Notes: generated by a model not told the origin, from the sequence alone. A stretch of DNA of 64,000 nucleotides from Aquila chrysaetos chrysaetos (GCF_900496995.4 NC_044024.1:434001-498000), one strand, 5' to 3'. Shown: positions 1 to 14,116, counted from the first letter of the stretch. Made by a program: numbers and translations.

Positions 1-678
1 CAAAATTCGGTGTAAAGAAGAGTAGGAAATGTGTCAGGGCAGTAATGACAATATTAAATAATTCAGTTTTATACCATACTCAGGCATCAGCCTGTGTGTG
101 CTCACCAGGCAAAAACCTTGATCAACAGTTGTTACCTGTGCAAATAGCCACTTTTCTCAAAAGGTTGCTGCTGCCTCTGTGTGGAAGCATAAGAGAGCTC
201 AGGATCTTAAGTGACTCACCACTGGCATGACTGAGCAAGTGCACTCTGAAAAGTGGTGGTTAGGACAACAGCCTGTGCCTGGGGAGCTTGGAGCAGGGTG
301 GGGAACTCGCAGCAGCCCTGGTCCGGATGCTCGTTCTCATCTCCATATTTCTGTTCCTAGCTTAGCCACTGACTCCCCACACAACTGCAGATCACCTCCC
401 TTGTGAATGGGGACAGCAGTGGTTAGCTGATTTGGCTGAATAGCTGTGAGACATGGTAAGGTCCTGGGATGGAATGGATTAGGTAAAAGAACCATTCATT
501 CTCAAATTTCTGTGTGACCTCAGGGATGAGGGTCTGTTAGATGGATGGCGACTGGGTCTCCTTTGACTTGCTTTGATTGTGTTGGGTCTTTCTTTTGCTC
601 CTTTTTAAAATTTCTTGGAACCTTTCAGTTGTAGTATTTCTGGCTCTCATTGGAACTATCTTTTTGTTTGTCTCTCAG
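1..678 (+). other. 3' part of the last intron of HEPHL1
   Basis: This stretch contains no recognisable ferroxidase-domain exon; the expected copper-ligand coding segment that precedes the membrane anchor in this family is absent, so it must lie upstream of the window. It ends in a pyrimidine-rich tract and a CAG acceptor at 676-678, directly before the coding exon at 679. Otherwise I see only ordinary non-coding sequence. Confidence 0.7.
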
Positions 679-923
679 AGTTGCCACCTGAGGATAAGGA
701 TGAGTCCCAGAAGATCATGTTTTTTGGAGCTAAGTTGGCTCAAGGGCAGATAGAGGCCACAGTCATCACTCTAGCCATTGCAGGAATGGTGCTTTTCCTG
801 GTCGCCTGCTTCCTCCTGGGAATGGTCATCTATCTTGAGAGACAAAAGAGGTTAAGACGCAATCGGAGGTCCATCCTGGATGACGGATTCAAACTCATGT
901 CTAAAAAGAATTCAGGGCTATGA
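679..923 (+). CDS. HEPHL1: Hephaestin-like multicopper ferroxidase, last coding exon (partial; probable HEPHL1/zyklopen)
   Basis: This exon encodes the final 80 or so residues of a type I membrane ferroxidase. The family oxidises Fe(II) to Fe(III) using copper sites in an extracellular cupredoxin ectodomain, supporting cellular iron export. What is seen: a short acidic juxtamembrane segment starting LPPEDKDESQK, one hydrophobic helix of about 25 residues (ATVITLAIAGMVLFLVACFL onward), a basic stop-transfer patch, and a cytoplasmic tail with RRNRRSILDDGFKL. Human hephaestin, as I recall it, ends with an almost identical RKLRRNRRSILDDSFKL block, which is the basis of the call. The exon starts with a split codon (AG completes it) after the CAG acceptor at 676-678 and stops with TGA at 921-923. 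The copper-binding domains are outside the window. HEPHL1 is preferred over HEPH because a GPR83-family gene follows, as on human 11q21; HEPH is elsewhere (human X). Confidence 0.85.
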
Positions 924-3037
924 AAGCCATGTACAAACTGCAGGTTGTGTGCTTGGAGCAGAGGCTGGATGGTTGCCTACAGCAAAGTTTTTTGGGGCTT
1001 CATTTCAATTGTACACTGTACTTCTAGAAGCTAAGGAGGGAAAGCTGGAGCCCTGACCTCTTCATACATCTTCTTCAGCACTCTGTAAAGAAAAAGTCCG
1101 TCCAGGAGAGGTCTGAGGACCCTTTGAACTGACTGAAGACAAGTAATGAGTAGAAAGGTGCTTCTAAAATACTCCTCTTCCCCAAGAAAGAGAAGAGACA
1201 TTTCCCCTATGTTCTTCTCTCCAGAATAACTCCACTTGGTCTTTCTCAGCAGACTAGCTTAGGCCAGATTCCAGTCTTGCTCCATTGCCAGAGCTGAGTT
1301 GGGAATTGTCTCCCAAGAAACTGTGAGCCTTTAAAGTAATTAATCTGAAGGGGGAAGATAGTCTTTTCATTTTTGTGAATCAATTAAGAATACAGAAAAG
1401 AAAATGTTAATTTAGATTTGGATTGCTGTTTTTTGATGAGTAATTGGACAGATGCAAATTCAGGGCAGCACATGTCATGGTGTGAGAGAGCTCCAACAAG
1501 GACCATGGCAACAGCTGTGCCAGCCTTGCTGTGGCACATCCTTTTGCTCCCAGTACCCCAGGCAATGTGCTTTGATATTGGGCATCCTGTGTCTTGTGCT
1601 GGGAGAAGAAGCTTTTCCGAGTGCTGCAGAGCATCATGTTGACTTCCCTGCATTGCAGTTCTGTCGGTCTGTGTGCATGAAGGGCTGTACCTCAGCACCT
1701 GTGCAGCTCCTTGTGCAACAGGGTCAAGGATGCTGTGATGTTCTGTGATGTGGCTTGCTCTCATTCAAATACATTTCATTGAAGTTATCTCCAGAGTTGA
1801 GCTGTTGCCATGTTACTGCTGTGAGCCAAGCCAAAGACTCAGTCCTGTGTGAGCTGGAGTTTATGCTTGGGACAGAAGAAGTCAGGGAGTCCTTACCCCA
1901 TTGTGGTGCAATGGCAGGTTTGTCCAGGCAAATGTGGCAACAGTGAGGGAGAAAGCTAAAGTGTGGTGGAATTTAGCAGTGCAGAGTGAATAAGCTGCAG
2001 TCTGTGGAGTGTGAGGTAGTGCAGCCTGAGATAAGGGAATGTTTGCCGTAACGAGGGGTTGTACTAAGGGGAGCCTTGCCTTTTAGATAGCACAGAATCG
2101 CAGATGTTAAGAGATGGAGTGGCCTGTCTTGATAAACAAATGCTCGTGGAGCATTGCTGTCTACTGAACCCTCTGTGGCTAATGACAGTACCCATGGGGA
2201 GAGGAGCCAGGTGCTGGGGGGAGCCTGCTTGGAACCAGGAGGGGATGGGGACATGGGGCTTCCCCTCCAGCCCTGGGGGTGCCTTTGGGTTGGGGTCAGG
2301 CACCTCCTGGTGCCTGCTCTCTCTGCTGCAGCTGCCTGCCAGGAGCCAAACTGGAGGGGTGGGTGGTGTAGCCCATGACTAACACCAGAGCTCTGTAGCC
2401 CACCCCGCAGGCTGTGGTAGTCGTCCTCCAGTGGCAGCCATGCCCACACACATCACAGTCACATCACCCCACATGTCAAGTACCAAGCAGTTCCCTATAA
2501 AATATCTATCTTCCTGGCTCACCCACCGAATCCCCATTATCTAAATGGATGCAGGTTAGTGCTTACATATTTCTGTCCCTGTTTTAAATTGAAAAGGGCA
2601 TAAAAGAAATCCTTTCTGGGTGGCTTTCAGAGGCAATTAAAGCAGAGCCAGCTAAATGGCTGTAATGACAAGTGACTGCTGTAGGCTATTTAGGTATAAC
2701 AGTACCATTTTATTTAGAACAATAGTCATACTTAATCATGCTCAATTCATGTTGGGTCCCTGCCAATTTCCAGCTGCCCTTTCCTCTGGCTATGGGGACA
2801 AAGCTCATTAATTTCCTTTCATTTCACTCATTAAGCCTGGTGAGGAGCTAGAGGGCTGTTGAATGCTCTGAACATAGGTACTCTTTGCTCATTGTCGACC
2901 CTGGTTCAGCTGCTGTTGCAAACCAGAAGTTTACAAGCCCAGCAGTCCTGGGTGAATTTTAGAGCTATGTCATCAGAAGTAAGAACCAAGCACGAAAAGT
3001 TGTGGTTTGTTTGTTTGGTTTGGTTTTTTTCCCCTCT

Positions 3038-3054
3038 CCCCCCCCCCCCCCCCC
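3038..3054. repeat. Poly-C tract (17 C)
   Basis: An uninterrupted run of 17 C residues is preceded by T-rich and CT-rich sequence from about 3010. On the opposite strand this is a G17 run, capable of G-quadruplex formation. Its exact length is prone to sequencing and assembly error. Confidence 0.95.
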
Positions 3055-5019
3055 GCCTTGTGAAAAAATAGATCAAAAAATGTTCTCAGCCCACACTGAG
3101 ACAAAGGAGTTATTGTAAATGTATTTACTTTCTTCAAGAAAACAGAGGGCAGTCACCCTTTCTTTAGTTCTTCAGCCAGTAGCCAGGGCGCTAAGCTGGA
3201 TGACAGCGGACTTGGGTTTCAGCAGTGGCTGTGAAGCAGGGCAGCACAGGGACTTGGAGCTGGGTCTCCAGATTTGCATACATTCCTTAAACAGCAGGCT
3301 GCCAAAAGTCCTCCAATGTCGTGTTTTTTGGGCCAAGTAGAGCATCGGTGGCAGAGGTCTCTTCTCCAGCGTTGGTAGTTAGGACACTCTTCAGCCCGCA
3401 CCCTAGAAGAGGCCTTGGCTGAGCGGCTGTTTTGGTGAGGACTGTGTCCTCTGATAAGCAATTCCACCCCAGACTGAGAAAACTCAAGGGAAGGCTTTGG
3501 ACAAAACAGATCATTTTGCTAAAACCTTCTGTTGCAACAAACTGTGACGAAGAACAGTTTATCAGCAACTTCACAACTGTCTCTAATCAGAAGTTGGCTG
3601 TCGCAGCTAGTGGGCAGAGGAGGAGGAGGAGAGATGTTTCACAGTTCTGGTGACTGAGCTGGAGCCGCAAACAAATGTGTGTTTGCTTTGGCAGCAAGCC
3701 TTCTGTCTGAGCATCCTACAGTGTCTTGTTTGTGCTTATCCCTGATGCACATATGGCTGCCAAGGAGCCCACCTTGCTGTCTTTTTGAGCAGGTGACAGG
3801 ATCAGGGTCTTGGCACTGCTGCTCCACAGGGAGACACTGGGATGGCAATAGCTCCTGCGCTGAGCTGAGGCAGTAGATTATGCGAGTGCTCCCACTTCTT
3901 TTGCCAGTGCAAAATAAACTAGCTAAGGTTAAACTCTGTTCTGTAGTGGTTCAAAATAAATCGTTTGCAATAATACACACTAAAAAGGATTAGAAGTGTT
4001 CAGGTCATCCATTAGCATGGCTCAGCTCATAGGGACGGAAGGACAGAAATACACGTAGACATGCTTTTAGATAGTTTGCTATAGGAAACTTAAAAAAAAC
4101 TCCACAAAAAAACCCACCCCACTTTAATACGTGCTGCCAGTATGAGTCCAGAACAAGTTTATCTTTGTGGAGGAACTGGCCTCTCAGGTTTTGTATGGGA
4201 TAAACATAAGCAGCAGCTAATATTTTCTGTTGTATTCACTTTAGGTAGTGCTTCTTGTCTGCAGTTCCAGGCCCCAATTAGATGCAATAAACTTTTGAGA
4301 AGTTTGCCTAGATGATCACTCACCCATTTAAAGTTACCCACACACTTGCAGGCTGTCTTAGGTGACAGCAAAGCTGAGTTACTCATTCATATGGCAGCAG
4401 CTGGACATTTGCAGCAGGGCTGAGATGAATAATCCCTTTATTAGTGCTGTCATCTTGTTCAGTAATGGGCACAATCACCACTACATTACTCTAGCAGGCA
4501 GACAGTTGCGTCCTTGCTCCATGTCAGGGCTGGGCCAGTGTTCAGCTGATGTTCCTTTGTACTCCCACTCATGCTATAGATGCGAGAGATGTGTGAGTCA
4601 AAAGCAGGGTGCTTTTTGGATGTGCACATGGAAGTATAAAATGCTGTCTTGATTTTTTTTCTCAAAATACAAAGGTTAATGTCAAATTAACCTGAGGCAC
4701 GCCATAAAAAAGACTAACACTGGTAATTGTCAGTGAAAGGATTTGAATGTCTTTCAGGTGTAATGCAGTCTTTGGTTCTGAATTAAATGTATGGCTTAAC
4801 ATGCAGCTTGTTTTGTAATATATAATCGCCATGTAGACCGTTTACAGTGGTTATAATTTTGTTGACACAGCAAATTATAGGAGTGATTTTAAGTCTGGAG
4901 CTATGTGTATCTATACTGCCTGGGGAAAGGAATTCAAGCACAACAGCTGCCAAAACAAGGTGATGTGCAAGATCACAATCAGAGGATGGATCTGAGTAGA
5001 AGTAAAAGCTGGCCTCCAG

Positions 5020-5048
5020 CTTATTCCTATATGGAATATAGGAATAAG
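5020..5048. repeat. Perfect inverted repeat (12-bp stem, 5-nt loop)
   Basis: The arms CTTATTCCTATA (5020-5031) and TATAGGAATAAG (5037-5048) are exact reverse complements around the loop TGGAA. There is no flanking T-run or coding context, so this is not a bacterial-type terminator. It could be a short cruciform, a remnant of a small transposon, or a transcribed hairpin. Confidence 0.9.
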
Positions 5049-8000
5049 GCACCATGCATACACAAGGTAGCAAACTTGTCAAAGCATTAGTCTCAGAAGC
5101 AACTGAAGAATTTAGTCACAGACTATTCTGGTGATGTGAGAACAGGACTGGGCATGTGATTGATGAAACAGTTATTACTGGAAATTAGCATTTATGGTGT
5201 TAAAATTCAAAGACAGCCTGTCTTGGAAATCAATTTGTTTGTTAATTTGCTCCTATTTTGGGGAAAGTAAATCTATTATTCAGCAGGTGTTCTTTATAAA
5301 CCTCCTTTCATATTCTTGAGAGACAGGTTTCATTCTGTATTCTTAAACTGAGGGAAGGATGGGAGAGGTGAAACAGTCACTTGTCCCCGATGAGCCCTGG
5401 AGAAAGAGTAAGGGAGTAATTCAGTCTGTTGGGAGAAGGTGCAGGCAAAAATCCTGCTGCCTAAGGGACAGTTAAATAGGTGTGATGCTGCTGCTGCTGG
5501 CAGCATGTCTGATGGGTGCAGGAGAGAGAAGTTCTCTCTGTTATTCAGTGTCATCAAGAAAAAGAAGAAATTCTGTCTTATCTTTTGTGTACAGAAGGAT
5601 GTTGATGTAGCGGGAGGTTTTGGAATCTGTCACTGTAAGAAGCTTACAGAAAACCCTGCCTCTAGGACCTTCCTATCGGATCCTTATTTTTCATATTTAG
5701 GCATTATTTTCTTCAAATGAAAGTTTTCACTTTAGAGGTAAGCAAAGAACAGCCATCTGCTTTCAGTCAGGCTGACTTGCTTTGAGAGAAATAAACAAGC
5801 AGAAAACAAAGCTAAGGATGCCAAGAGAGCACGGTGTGTCCTTGCCTGCTGTGGGCTCCTTTCGCCAGCGGCTGTGTCCAGAACGGCAGTTGCTGTGCCG
5901 CAGGAAGGAGGTTCAGGTCGTCAGTGAGGAGGTTCCTTCTCCACTTGTCGGTGCAGAATACGGAAAGGTCCTAAGCCAAACATAATGTGCGGGCCCCCTC
6001 TTGTAGCTTCAGTCACTCCAGGTTTGGTGTTTGCCCATCAGTCATTTTACAGATCTCTGCTGTCGCCACGGTTGGGAGGCAGTGGGCTGGGTGATTTACA
6101 GTTAGATTTGGGTGGGCTTCTCAAAATCTAACCTATTGAACAAGACTGAGCATAAGGGTTGCGACTAGTCCAATTTGCAGACTCTCAGTTTGTTAAGCAT
6201 CAAAAAACCCCAAAGTGTAACAGCAATGTGGGGTTTAAAACAGGTGCCTTGTTAGCTGTTTAACTGAAAGCCCTGCAGTGCCCCGGCTCGTCTAGAGGAA
6301 CTTGTTAGGGGTGCATTGAGCTGAAATATTCTTCAACCTTCTTTCATCGATACTTTGTGAATATACAATTCACCAAGGATCATCTTGAAGCAGAGCTGCT
6401 ATCTGAGCACAGTGGCTGCCCCTTCCTCGTGAGCCCACACTCCTCCCGGCCCATCCACACTCTGTCTAAAGATTTGGCTGCAAGTCTTGTTTCAGAATAG
6501 CTCGTGGCTCTTGGTTTTCTCTCTGCAGCCTTTAGACATCCTCAGCTTGGAGGTGTTTCATGAATTAGGCTGGAAGAACCAGCCAGGATCCCTTGGTGTT
6601 GCTAATTGCTAGCCTGAGAAGCCCAGTGTGTAATGAACCACCTCTGGGTATTGCAGTCATGACTTCTAGGCTTTTGTTAATATTCCAGATGCACAGCTCA
6701 GAAATGGCTTCCTTGTGGGCACTGTTCTCTTCCTAGAATGAATGGGACCTGCAGGCTGAAGGGTTTGCTGTGAAACTGCAAATTGTAGATGTAATAAATA
6801 CCAGGTTTACTGTTGCTTTATAAGGAAGCTTCTGGGAAATCTTCTGCTGGTGTCATGGCTGAGTTATGTGATTTCCATTGGGTGAAGCTGTACAAAGGTT
6901 TGATAAAACTGATAGCAGTGTTTCATTAGCCAGCAAATTCCCAAAAGGCTGATCATCCATCATAGCATCCAATCACTGTCAGTAATGATTCAGGATGTGA
7001 GAGAAGGCCACATATTTTACCTCTTTGAGAAACTCAGATAAATCACTGTCAAGGTAAGTCATCGTGTTCAGTTGTGTTAAAAACCTGAAGAACAGTTACA
7101 AGGCTCACAACAGCAGTGGAGAGGTTGTGGGGAAAGGAGTCTTGAATGATTCAGCTCAGCCGTGGTAATGCAATGGGCGGAAATGCCCTGGGGCACAAAT
7201 TTAGTTAAAATAATGGTTATTGTCTACATGCTGTAACCTAAGGAATTATAAGGAAGCAAGCACCTGACATCTTGAGAGCTTGCACAAGGCTTCAGGAATA
7301 AATTGCTGTTAGCTTCTTTATTTTCTAAGAATTTAAATAGAAATAGGTGATGTTGGCATTTCATGCTGTGCTACAGACAGCAATTTCATTCTTACCCAGG
7401 GGAACATCAGTATTGCTGATACAAAAACCATGTTACAATTTGGTGGATTTTGAATAGTCAGGTGAAATGGAACCAAGATTTAAAATTCTTCTCCTTCTAT
7501 TTTGCCCAAATAAAACCTGATCAAACCAAACACCTTCTCAGATTCTGCCTATATTCAGTCAGTCTTGCAAACAATAATTCCGTAATCATCAAATACCTGT
7601 GTCCTGAGTCATACAACCACTGCTGTTGGCCTGTGATCTCTGTCAGCTCTTAGTTACGCAAGCATGGTCCATTGTGACTTTCCTATTAATCCTTTTCTCT
7701 TAGCCTGCTTTCTAGTGCTTTATTTAACTGACTCTGTAACCTCAATGCCTCAGTACTGCTTCCGGACAGCAGCTGCTTTATGGGTTCCATCCCTGCATAC
7801 CCTCCAGGATCTGTCTCTCTACCTCTCCCAGGGCCTCCTGATGCTCTACACACTCCCGTTGAACTGGTTCTTTGGGTCATTTGTAACGTCAAGCTTTACT
7901 GCCCCTTCTCTCCGAATTGTGAGTCTTAGAAAAATAGCATATTTGTTTTAAAAGTGTGTTGCCGTGACAATGCTACATTTGGATCTTGTAAATATTTGGG

Positions 8001-11000
8001 AAGTGTATATTGTTAATCTGGGAAAAATGAGACTCACCTCAATTATGCATCAGGTGCCTATTCATAACTGGACACCTTCATATAACTGAGAGAGTCTGGA
8101 GGCAGTAGAGTGGTTCATGATTTTGATGGAACAGGGCATGCACGTGTGCTCTCGTGGTGGCCAGTAAGTTATTAAAGCACATGTTCAGAGAAAACAGTGT
8201 TGGTGATTTATGCCATGAGTATTGCCCAGCTCTTAAGAAATTGAGTAAATTCTGTAAAAAAGAACCACTTTCTGCCTACAGGACTAACTCTGAAACAATT
8301 GCTGATTCTCTCCCATGTCTGAAAAGGAGACAATTTGTTGCCTCTTGATGGCTAAGCTCTCAGACCTTATCTGGCTGTCACTTAAATTGAAAGTTTTAAA
8401 TCTAGATTGGATTGATGAAGCCCCAGGTTCATTCATGCACCCATTTTTTATCTCTATCCCACAGTACAGTGTGGATAATCAGGCATTTTTCTCACATGTT
8501 CCTCACTGCTTTGCAAACACAGTGAGAGTTCCTTGGCTCACCTGGAAGCCATACATATTTATTCTGGTACTTGCTTTTAGATTACTTTCACTTCATGCAG
8601 AAACGAGTGTCATTTACAAATGCTCAGAGAAGCCTGGGAACCTGCAGTTTGTTCTCAGCCATTTCAGCCCACGGGTGACTCTGCAAATGAGCATGTCAAA
8701 AATAATTCCTTTTGCTAAGAGCTATGCAACAAGCTATGAGCTTTCTTTGCTGTTAAGAAGTCTTTTAAAAGTTCAAAAAGTAATGGCTTCCAAGGTCTCT
8801 CCTGCCTGCTTAGCCCATGCTATTTCCAGGCGCTGCTGCAGTGTTGCTGTGTAATTGGGCTGTGATTGCAAAGCACATGTTCTAACAAGCACTACGCAGA
8901 CTTCCAGGGTCTGGCAGTGGCTGTGATTTCATGCTGCTTGACAGGAAGACTGTAAGTATACATAATACTTCCTACCAAAAAGGTAACCATGGAGTTGGAA
9001 TTTTCTGTTCCATTACATGAAAAACAATCCTGACACTAAAGTCTACCCAGACACATCTTACTTGCACAAACCAGGCTGTACACACACCTCTTAGGAAACC
9101 AGCTATAGACCTGAATGCTCTACCTAAAATAATGGTTGAAAGCTCACTCAGGGGGTTATGCTTTGAGACATGGCTGGGTCAACAGTTCAGGGGAGATGGA
9201 AATAAGGCATTTTAAAGTCTGATGAGCCCCACCTGAGGGTTTACATATGTTCATCTGCACCTTTCTGGGGTCTATCCTTAGGCTGCAAGATAAAGGTGAT
9301 CGCCCAGCTTTCTGTAGGCTAAAGATATATAAATTACTAAACTGAATAGAGGAGAGTCAGCAGATTCCTGCATGCTTTTTCTTAAGGTAATGGAAAATAG
9401 ATTTCACCCTGTGGAATGGAAAGGCAACCAATATTAACTGGCTTCATTGCACTGGGCCACCCAGCACAACAAACTCCCTACCACAGGGCATGATCCCACA
9501 AGTGTCAGAGCTCAGCTGGGCTTCTGTGAGATTCTTGTTTGCTTTACGTGATAGCAAAGAATCTTCTCAGCAGGTCATTTACCTGTTGCATTTGGCATTT
9601 TGATGCCAAACAAACACTATGAAGATACAGAAATAATTTGTTTCATTACTGCTGAGTAAGCTGCTCCCTGGCATTCCCTAGTTACATATTACAGCAACAG
9701 TCAGCTGGCTGTGGCAAAAAACATGATTAGCTAAGTCTGCAGAGCACAGTTGAGAGAGGCAGAATGTAGAGAATTAATTGAGGGAAAGTCTGCAGGGGCT
9801 TTGGAAGGGAAGGGGGCTCCTGGAGGAGCCTTCGTCAGAAATATGAATTGCAGTTTGTCTGCGTGCCTTCCAAGCAGACTTCTCTTAAGGAGTGATTTTA
9901 ATTTATCTCATGCCTCTGTGAAAGACCTACATGATGACCTGTTCCATTGCCTGCTGGCAAGATGTCGTGAGCTACCAGATGCAAGTACCCAAAACTTCTA
10001 ACAAGCCATGTGCAGAGAAAAACAAGGATTCCCCTTCAAAACCTAAAGACTCCTAGAAAGTGATCAGACACCAGTGAATGGCTTGGGAAAGCCAGGTTCC
10101 TCACCTACCATCACGGCTTGGTGTTTGAGCTACTCCTGAGGAGTCTTCTAGGTCTGGTGGTGGGGGAAACGACTGATTTCTTACACTTACTAAGAGTAGA
10201 TTCCTGCTACTTAAGGAAGATAATCTTTTAAGAGAAAAGAACTTACAGAGTTCTGCAGCTAGTCAAAACACACCATCAGTTTACAAATATATATTTTGTT
10301 TCTAGTTGTCAAGGAAGAGAATAAAATTTAGCACCATATTAATGAAAATATTGAGGAATGTGCTCTAGAAAAACTGTTTTATCCCTTTGCTGTTCTCTAG
10401 GCAGCTGTGTCAGAGCAGAGGTAAGGGAGATTGCTGAACTCCCAGACTTGCGTTTCTTGCGACACCGAGTGAAACCCAAGCACTGATTCCCCATGCCATG
10501 ATGGGTGGCAGACATCTTGACAAAGATCACTCAAGAAGCAAAACCATGGCTTAGCTAAGGTGTAAATGTTATGACATATCCCACAGTCTTACAGGGTGCT
10601 GTTTTATCTCCTTCCTACATACATTTTCTATCTTCTCTAATATTTAAACAAAAATCAAGGCAGGCAGAGATAAGATGTCTCATACAGGCAAGTGCAAGGT
10701 ATTCGCTGGCAAGCATTACTAGGCAGAATCGTATATTGGTGAAGAGGTAGCTCAGCTGCAGGAAAGCAGGCTTGGAAGGGAAAGATCCCTGTGCCAAAAG
10801 AACCTGGATAGAATTAAGTTGTTGTTTACAATGAAGTGTTTCTCATTTCTAGTGTGCTGATAACTTCAGAGCTGGAATAGCATGAGCACCGTTCTCTGAG
10901 CACTGTCAAATAAAAGCCCTGACCTTCTGGACTGGGCAGTTTTCTTTTAACGTGTGTTTTGTTTCATAAGTATATAAACATATCCATTATTTTACTCAAG

Positions 11001-14000
11001 CAGCCAGAAGGGAAAACCAGATTGCAGTTCACCCCAGACATTCAGCTGGATAGCATAATGTTTAAAGTCATTACTAACCCTCCAAATAACACTTGGGGCA
11101 AGTCATCTGTAATGGATGACTCTGGTCCATGTCACAACTCTGCCAGGTAGAGCCCACCCTGACCAGGAGGAGCCACCACTCCCTGGCACAGCCTCATCCA
11201 CAAAAGCTCTTCCAAGGCTCCTCACCCCTGAGCGTCTGCACCCCGAGCCAATATCTGCTGGCCTGGAAGCATTAACCTCCTGTCTGTCTGCCTGAAGTTT
11301 GAGGCAGATCACCTCAGCCTGGTGCTATGGGTTCCAGCCCTGAGTAACCCCTCTCCAGACCTTTCCAATATGCTGGTTTGCGCTGATATTCCTCGCTAAC
11401 GCTCTGAGACATGTTTTTCATTGCTGTCAAAGCATTTAGCACAGACACCAGCACACCTTCTGAGTCTTGTGTTTCAGCTCTGAGAAGTTGGCTGCATAGA
11501 AAACAAAGAAAAAAGATCATTATTGTCCAAGATGCTAATGACTGACCAAGGTGGAGACTAGAAATTCAGGGCTGGTTTTGTCTTCACTCAGCCTGCTTTT
11601 TCTATAACAAAAAGGCACTAAAACAAATAAAAATCCTAAACCAAATGTTTTTGCAGAAGTACTTTCTTTGATTTTTGTTTCACGTGCATAGGGATCTTTT
11701 CAATGTTCTTGAATTTTTGGCCAGCTGCTTATGATTATTACTGGTTTACCTTCCAGCAACTCTAGCCGCTCAGCATTTGCTCCAGAAGTGTACTGCCCAA
11801 TGCATGTCAAGGCACAACCACGGATCATGGGATAAAAAGGCATCCTTTGTTTGCAGGGTTTGTTGTTTTGCTTCAGGTTGACTCACAGCAAATGTTCCAA
11901 TATGACTCAGAAAGAGACAATATTTAATTATGGAGACATTCTGTACTAGCATCTGAGGTTCAGCAACTTAAGGTGCTGTTGCTGATAATAATAACTTTGC
12001 ACTAATAGCCACTTTCATTCAAGAGTCTCAAGGTTGGTTGAGCATTATACTGTTAAGTTGGCTGAAGGGGTTTAAAAAACTGCCAGGCACAGAACCCTCT
12101 GCCCAGCTTGGGAGAAGTTTGGATGTAACCCAGGGCTACTTTACTTCACATTGTCTATAATTAAAAATTCATAATACCTTCTGGAGGTAAGATTTACGTG
12201 CAAATCAGATGGCCTGGTGGCCAGCCACATAAAACCTTTTTTGGCCAGTGTTAGAGGTGCCGTTGTTTTGAGTGTGTGAAATGAGACATCCTGTTCCCAA
12301 CCAGATTGTTATTTTTGATCTTTCACAGGGCTAAGTTCTGGGAAATTTTAGGAAAACACAGACAATAAGAATGCCATTCATTTCAAAGGGATCAGGATTA
12401 AAGCTAAAGACAGGAACAACAGTTTTCACCTCTAAGATACTTTTGTGAAATTAGGTGCATCTCTCTGTATTTTGGCTTAGTCTTTGGTCAGCATCTCTTG
12501 AGCTGCTGGCGTATCATTTAACAGGACTTGTGCTTCCAAACAGTCTTCAACTCAGCTGAGCTAAAGCAAAGCAATACAGGATGGCAAGTATATAAACCGC
12601 CTTCTATCAGGTGATCCTCCTTCTTCTAGTCACCATCTCCTTGGTGCCAGCAGCAGCGGAGCATTGAAGCAGCACACCCCGAAAGCCCAGGTGCCCAACT
12701 CTGCAGTAGCATCCTGACAGTGCCCAGTGAGGCAGATCCACAGCCAGTCAGATGAGCAGCTCCAAGGTTGAGGGCAGAGCATTCTGCTTTTCAAAACCCA
12801 CCTTTTTGTTGCTAGAACTGTCACTTATGCTATCGTTAAAGTAGTCACAGCTGTTCTTGGTTTAAGACATTAAAGAGAGTCCCAGGTGCTTGTTTTATGG
12901 AGATGAGTAATTAACTGGCAATTTTATAAAAGAAGCCTTGCTTCGTGGCAAGCAGTTCCTCAAGTGCCCAGGCTGCAGGAGAGCTCTTTCAGAATAAAAT
13001 CACATGGTTCCTGTTTGTTTGAAAGCAAATTATTCTCTCTTCCACGAGCTTGAAGAGACCTGGGAGCTTCTCTGGAAGGTAAGTGGCTCATGACTTTGGC
13101 CTGTTTTGCTCTTGTTCCTCCCTTATTCCCCTTGTGTACTGACTCCAAAGTCACCACAGACCTGCAAAGTCAAGTTGTAATGAGTCAAACCAAATAAATA
13201 AAAAGTGAATGGGGAGAAATATTTCTAACTTGGATTATTTGACTCCCCACAATTGCCCCACCCTGGCTGATTTCAGGACAGCTGCAATTGCTGTATGATC
13301 TCTTGGTGAACAAAGGAGATCTAAACCCTCAGAGAAACTGTCTGCATTTTGTTTAATGCCTGAGTCTGTCCAACCTGAAGAGAAGTTCCTTAAATTAAGT
13401 AACCAGCAGCAGAAAAGAAAAAAATGTAGGAAGTTGTAGTCTGTGTTGGAAACCTCCCACAGAGGAACTCTCCCATAAATTTTTGTATTTCTTTTCAAAT
13501 TCTGACTGTTAGGAAAGACATAATACAATCTCAAACTCTATTTCTTTCTCTTCTGCAGTTCCCTCCTTTCAAGCATCTCTTCCAAGCAGAGAACCTCCTA
13601 AATTCCTAGGCACAATTGTAGTCTTTGTAAGAAATGAATTATGATGATGACAGCAGCCCCAGTGGCATCATTCCTGTTTGAAATTCACCAGTATTAAAGA
13701 AATGAATGACACTATCTTAAAAAATGTTTTCTGGAGGCATATGAGGTCTTGTCAGACTGCATCACAAAGCAAAACCTTTAGGATAGTTTGACTCAGTCAC
13801 TTTTTTCTGTCCCTAACACATGCTTCCCTGCACCAGTGGAGTCCTGTTTTCAGTGACTCAATCCTTAGTCTTTTAAAACAGCCCAATAAAGAAGAAAAAA
13901 GGGGCTTTATCTATCTTTCAGAACATTTTTGCCTTTATTGTTAACTTAGTTACTTCCAGGACAGTGAATAGTTCAGAGCTTGCTAACGGGTCTTGCTGAG

Positions 14001-14097
14001 CTGTATTCCTTCTGATTCATAGTGAATACAACATGAAAATGTTCTTCTCGTTCCTTACTCATTTTAGCTGGATGAGGTACAAGGGAGCCTCTTTGAA

Positions 14098-14116
14098 TTT
14101 TTTTTTTTTTTTTTTT
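14098..14116. repeat. Poly-T tract (19 T)
   Basis: A 19-nt T run follows 'GAA'. It could be the tail of an old retroposed sequence on the minus strand, but no recognisable element or target-site duplication flanks it, so it is recorded as a simple repeat. Confidence 0.9.

Noticed and set aside
2239..2297. G-rich patch as a G-quadruplex
   Set aside because: There are several GGGG runs, but one loop is about 16 nt, so it does not meet the usual four-run short-loop pattern; it also lies in no identified regulatory setting.
7664..7951. Hydrophobic 95-codon frame resembling a membrane protein
   Set aside because: T-rich sequence read in this frame gives hydrophobic residues automatically; no splice sites or family motifs were found.
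8315..8854. 179-codon open frame on the plus strand
   Set aside because: No recognisable domain, no supporting splice sites, promoter or poly(A) arrangement; composition looks like chance translation of intergenic DNA.
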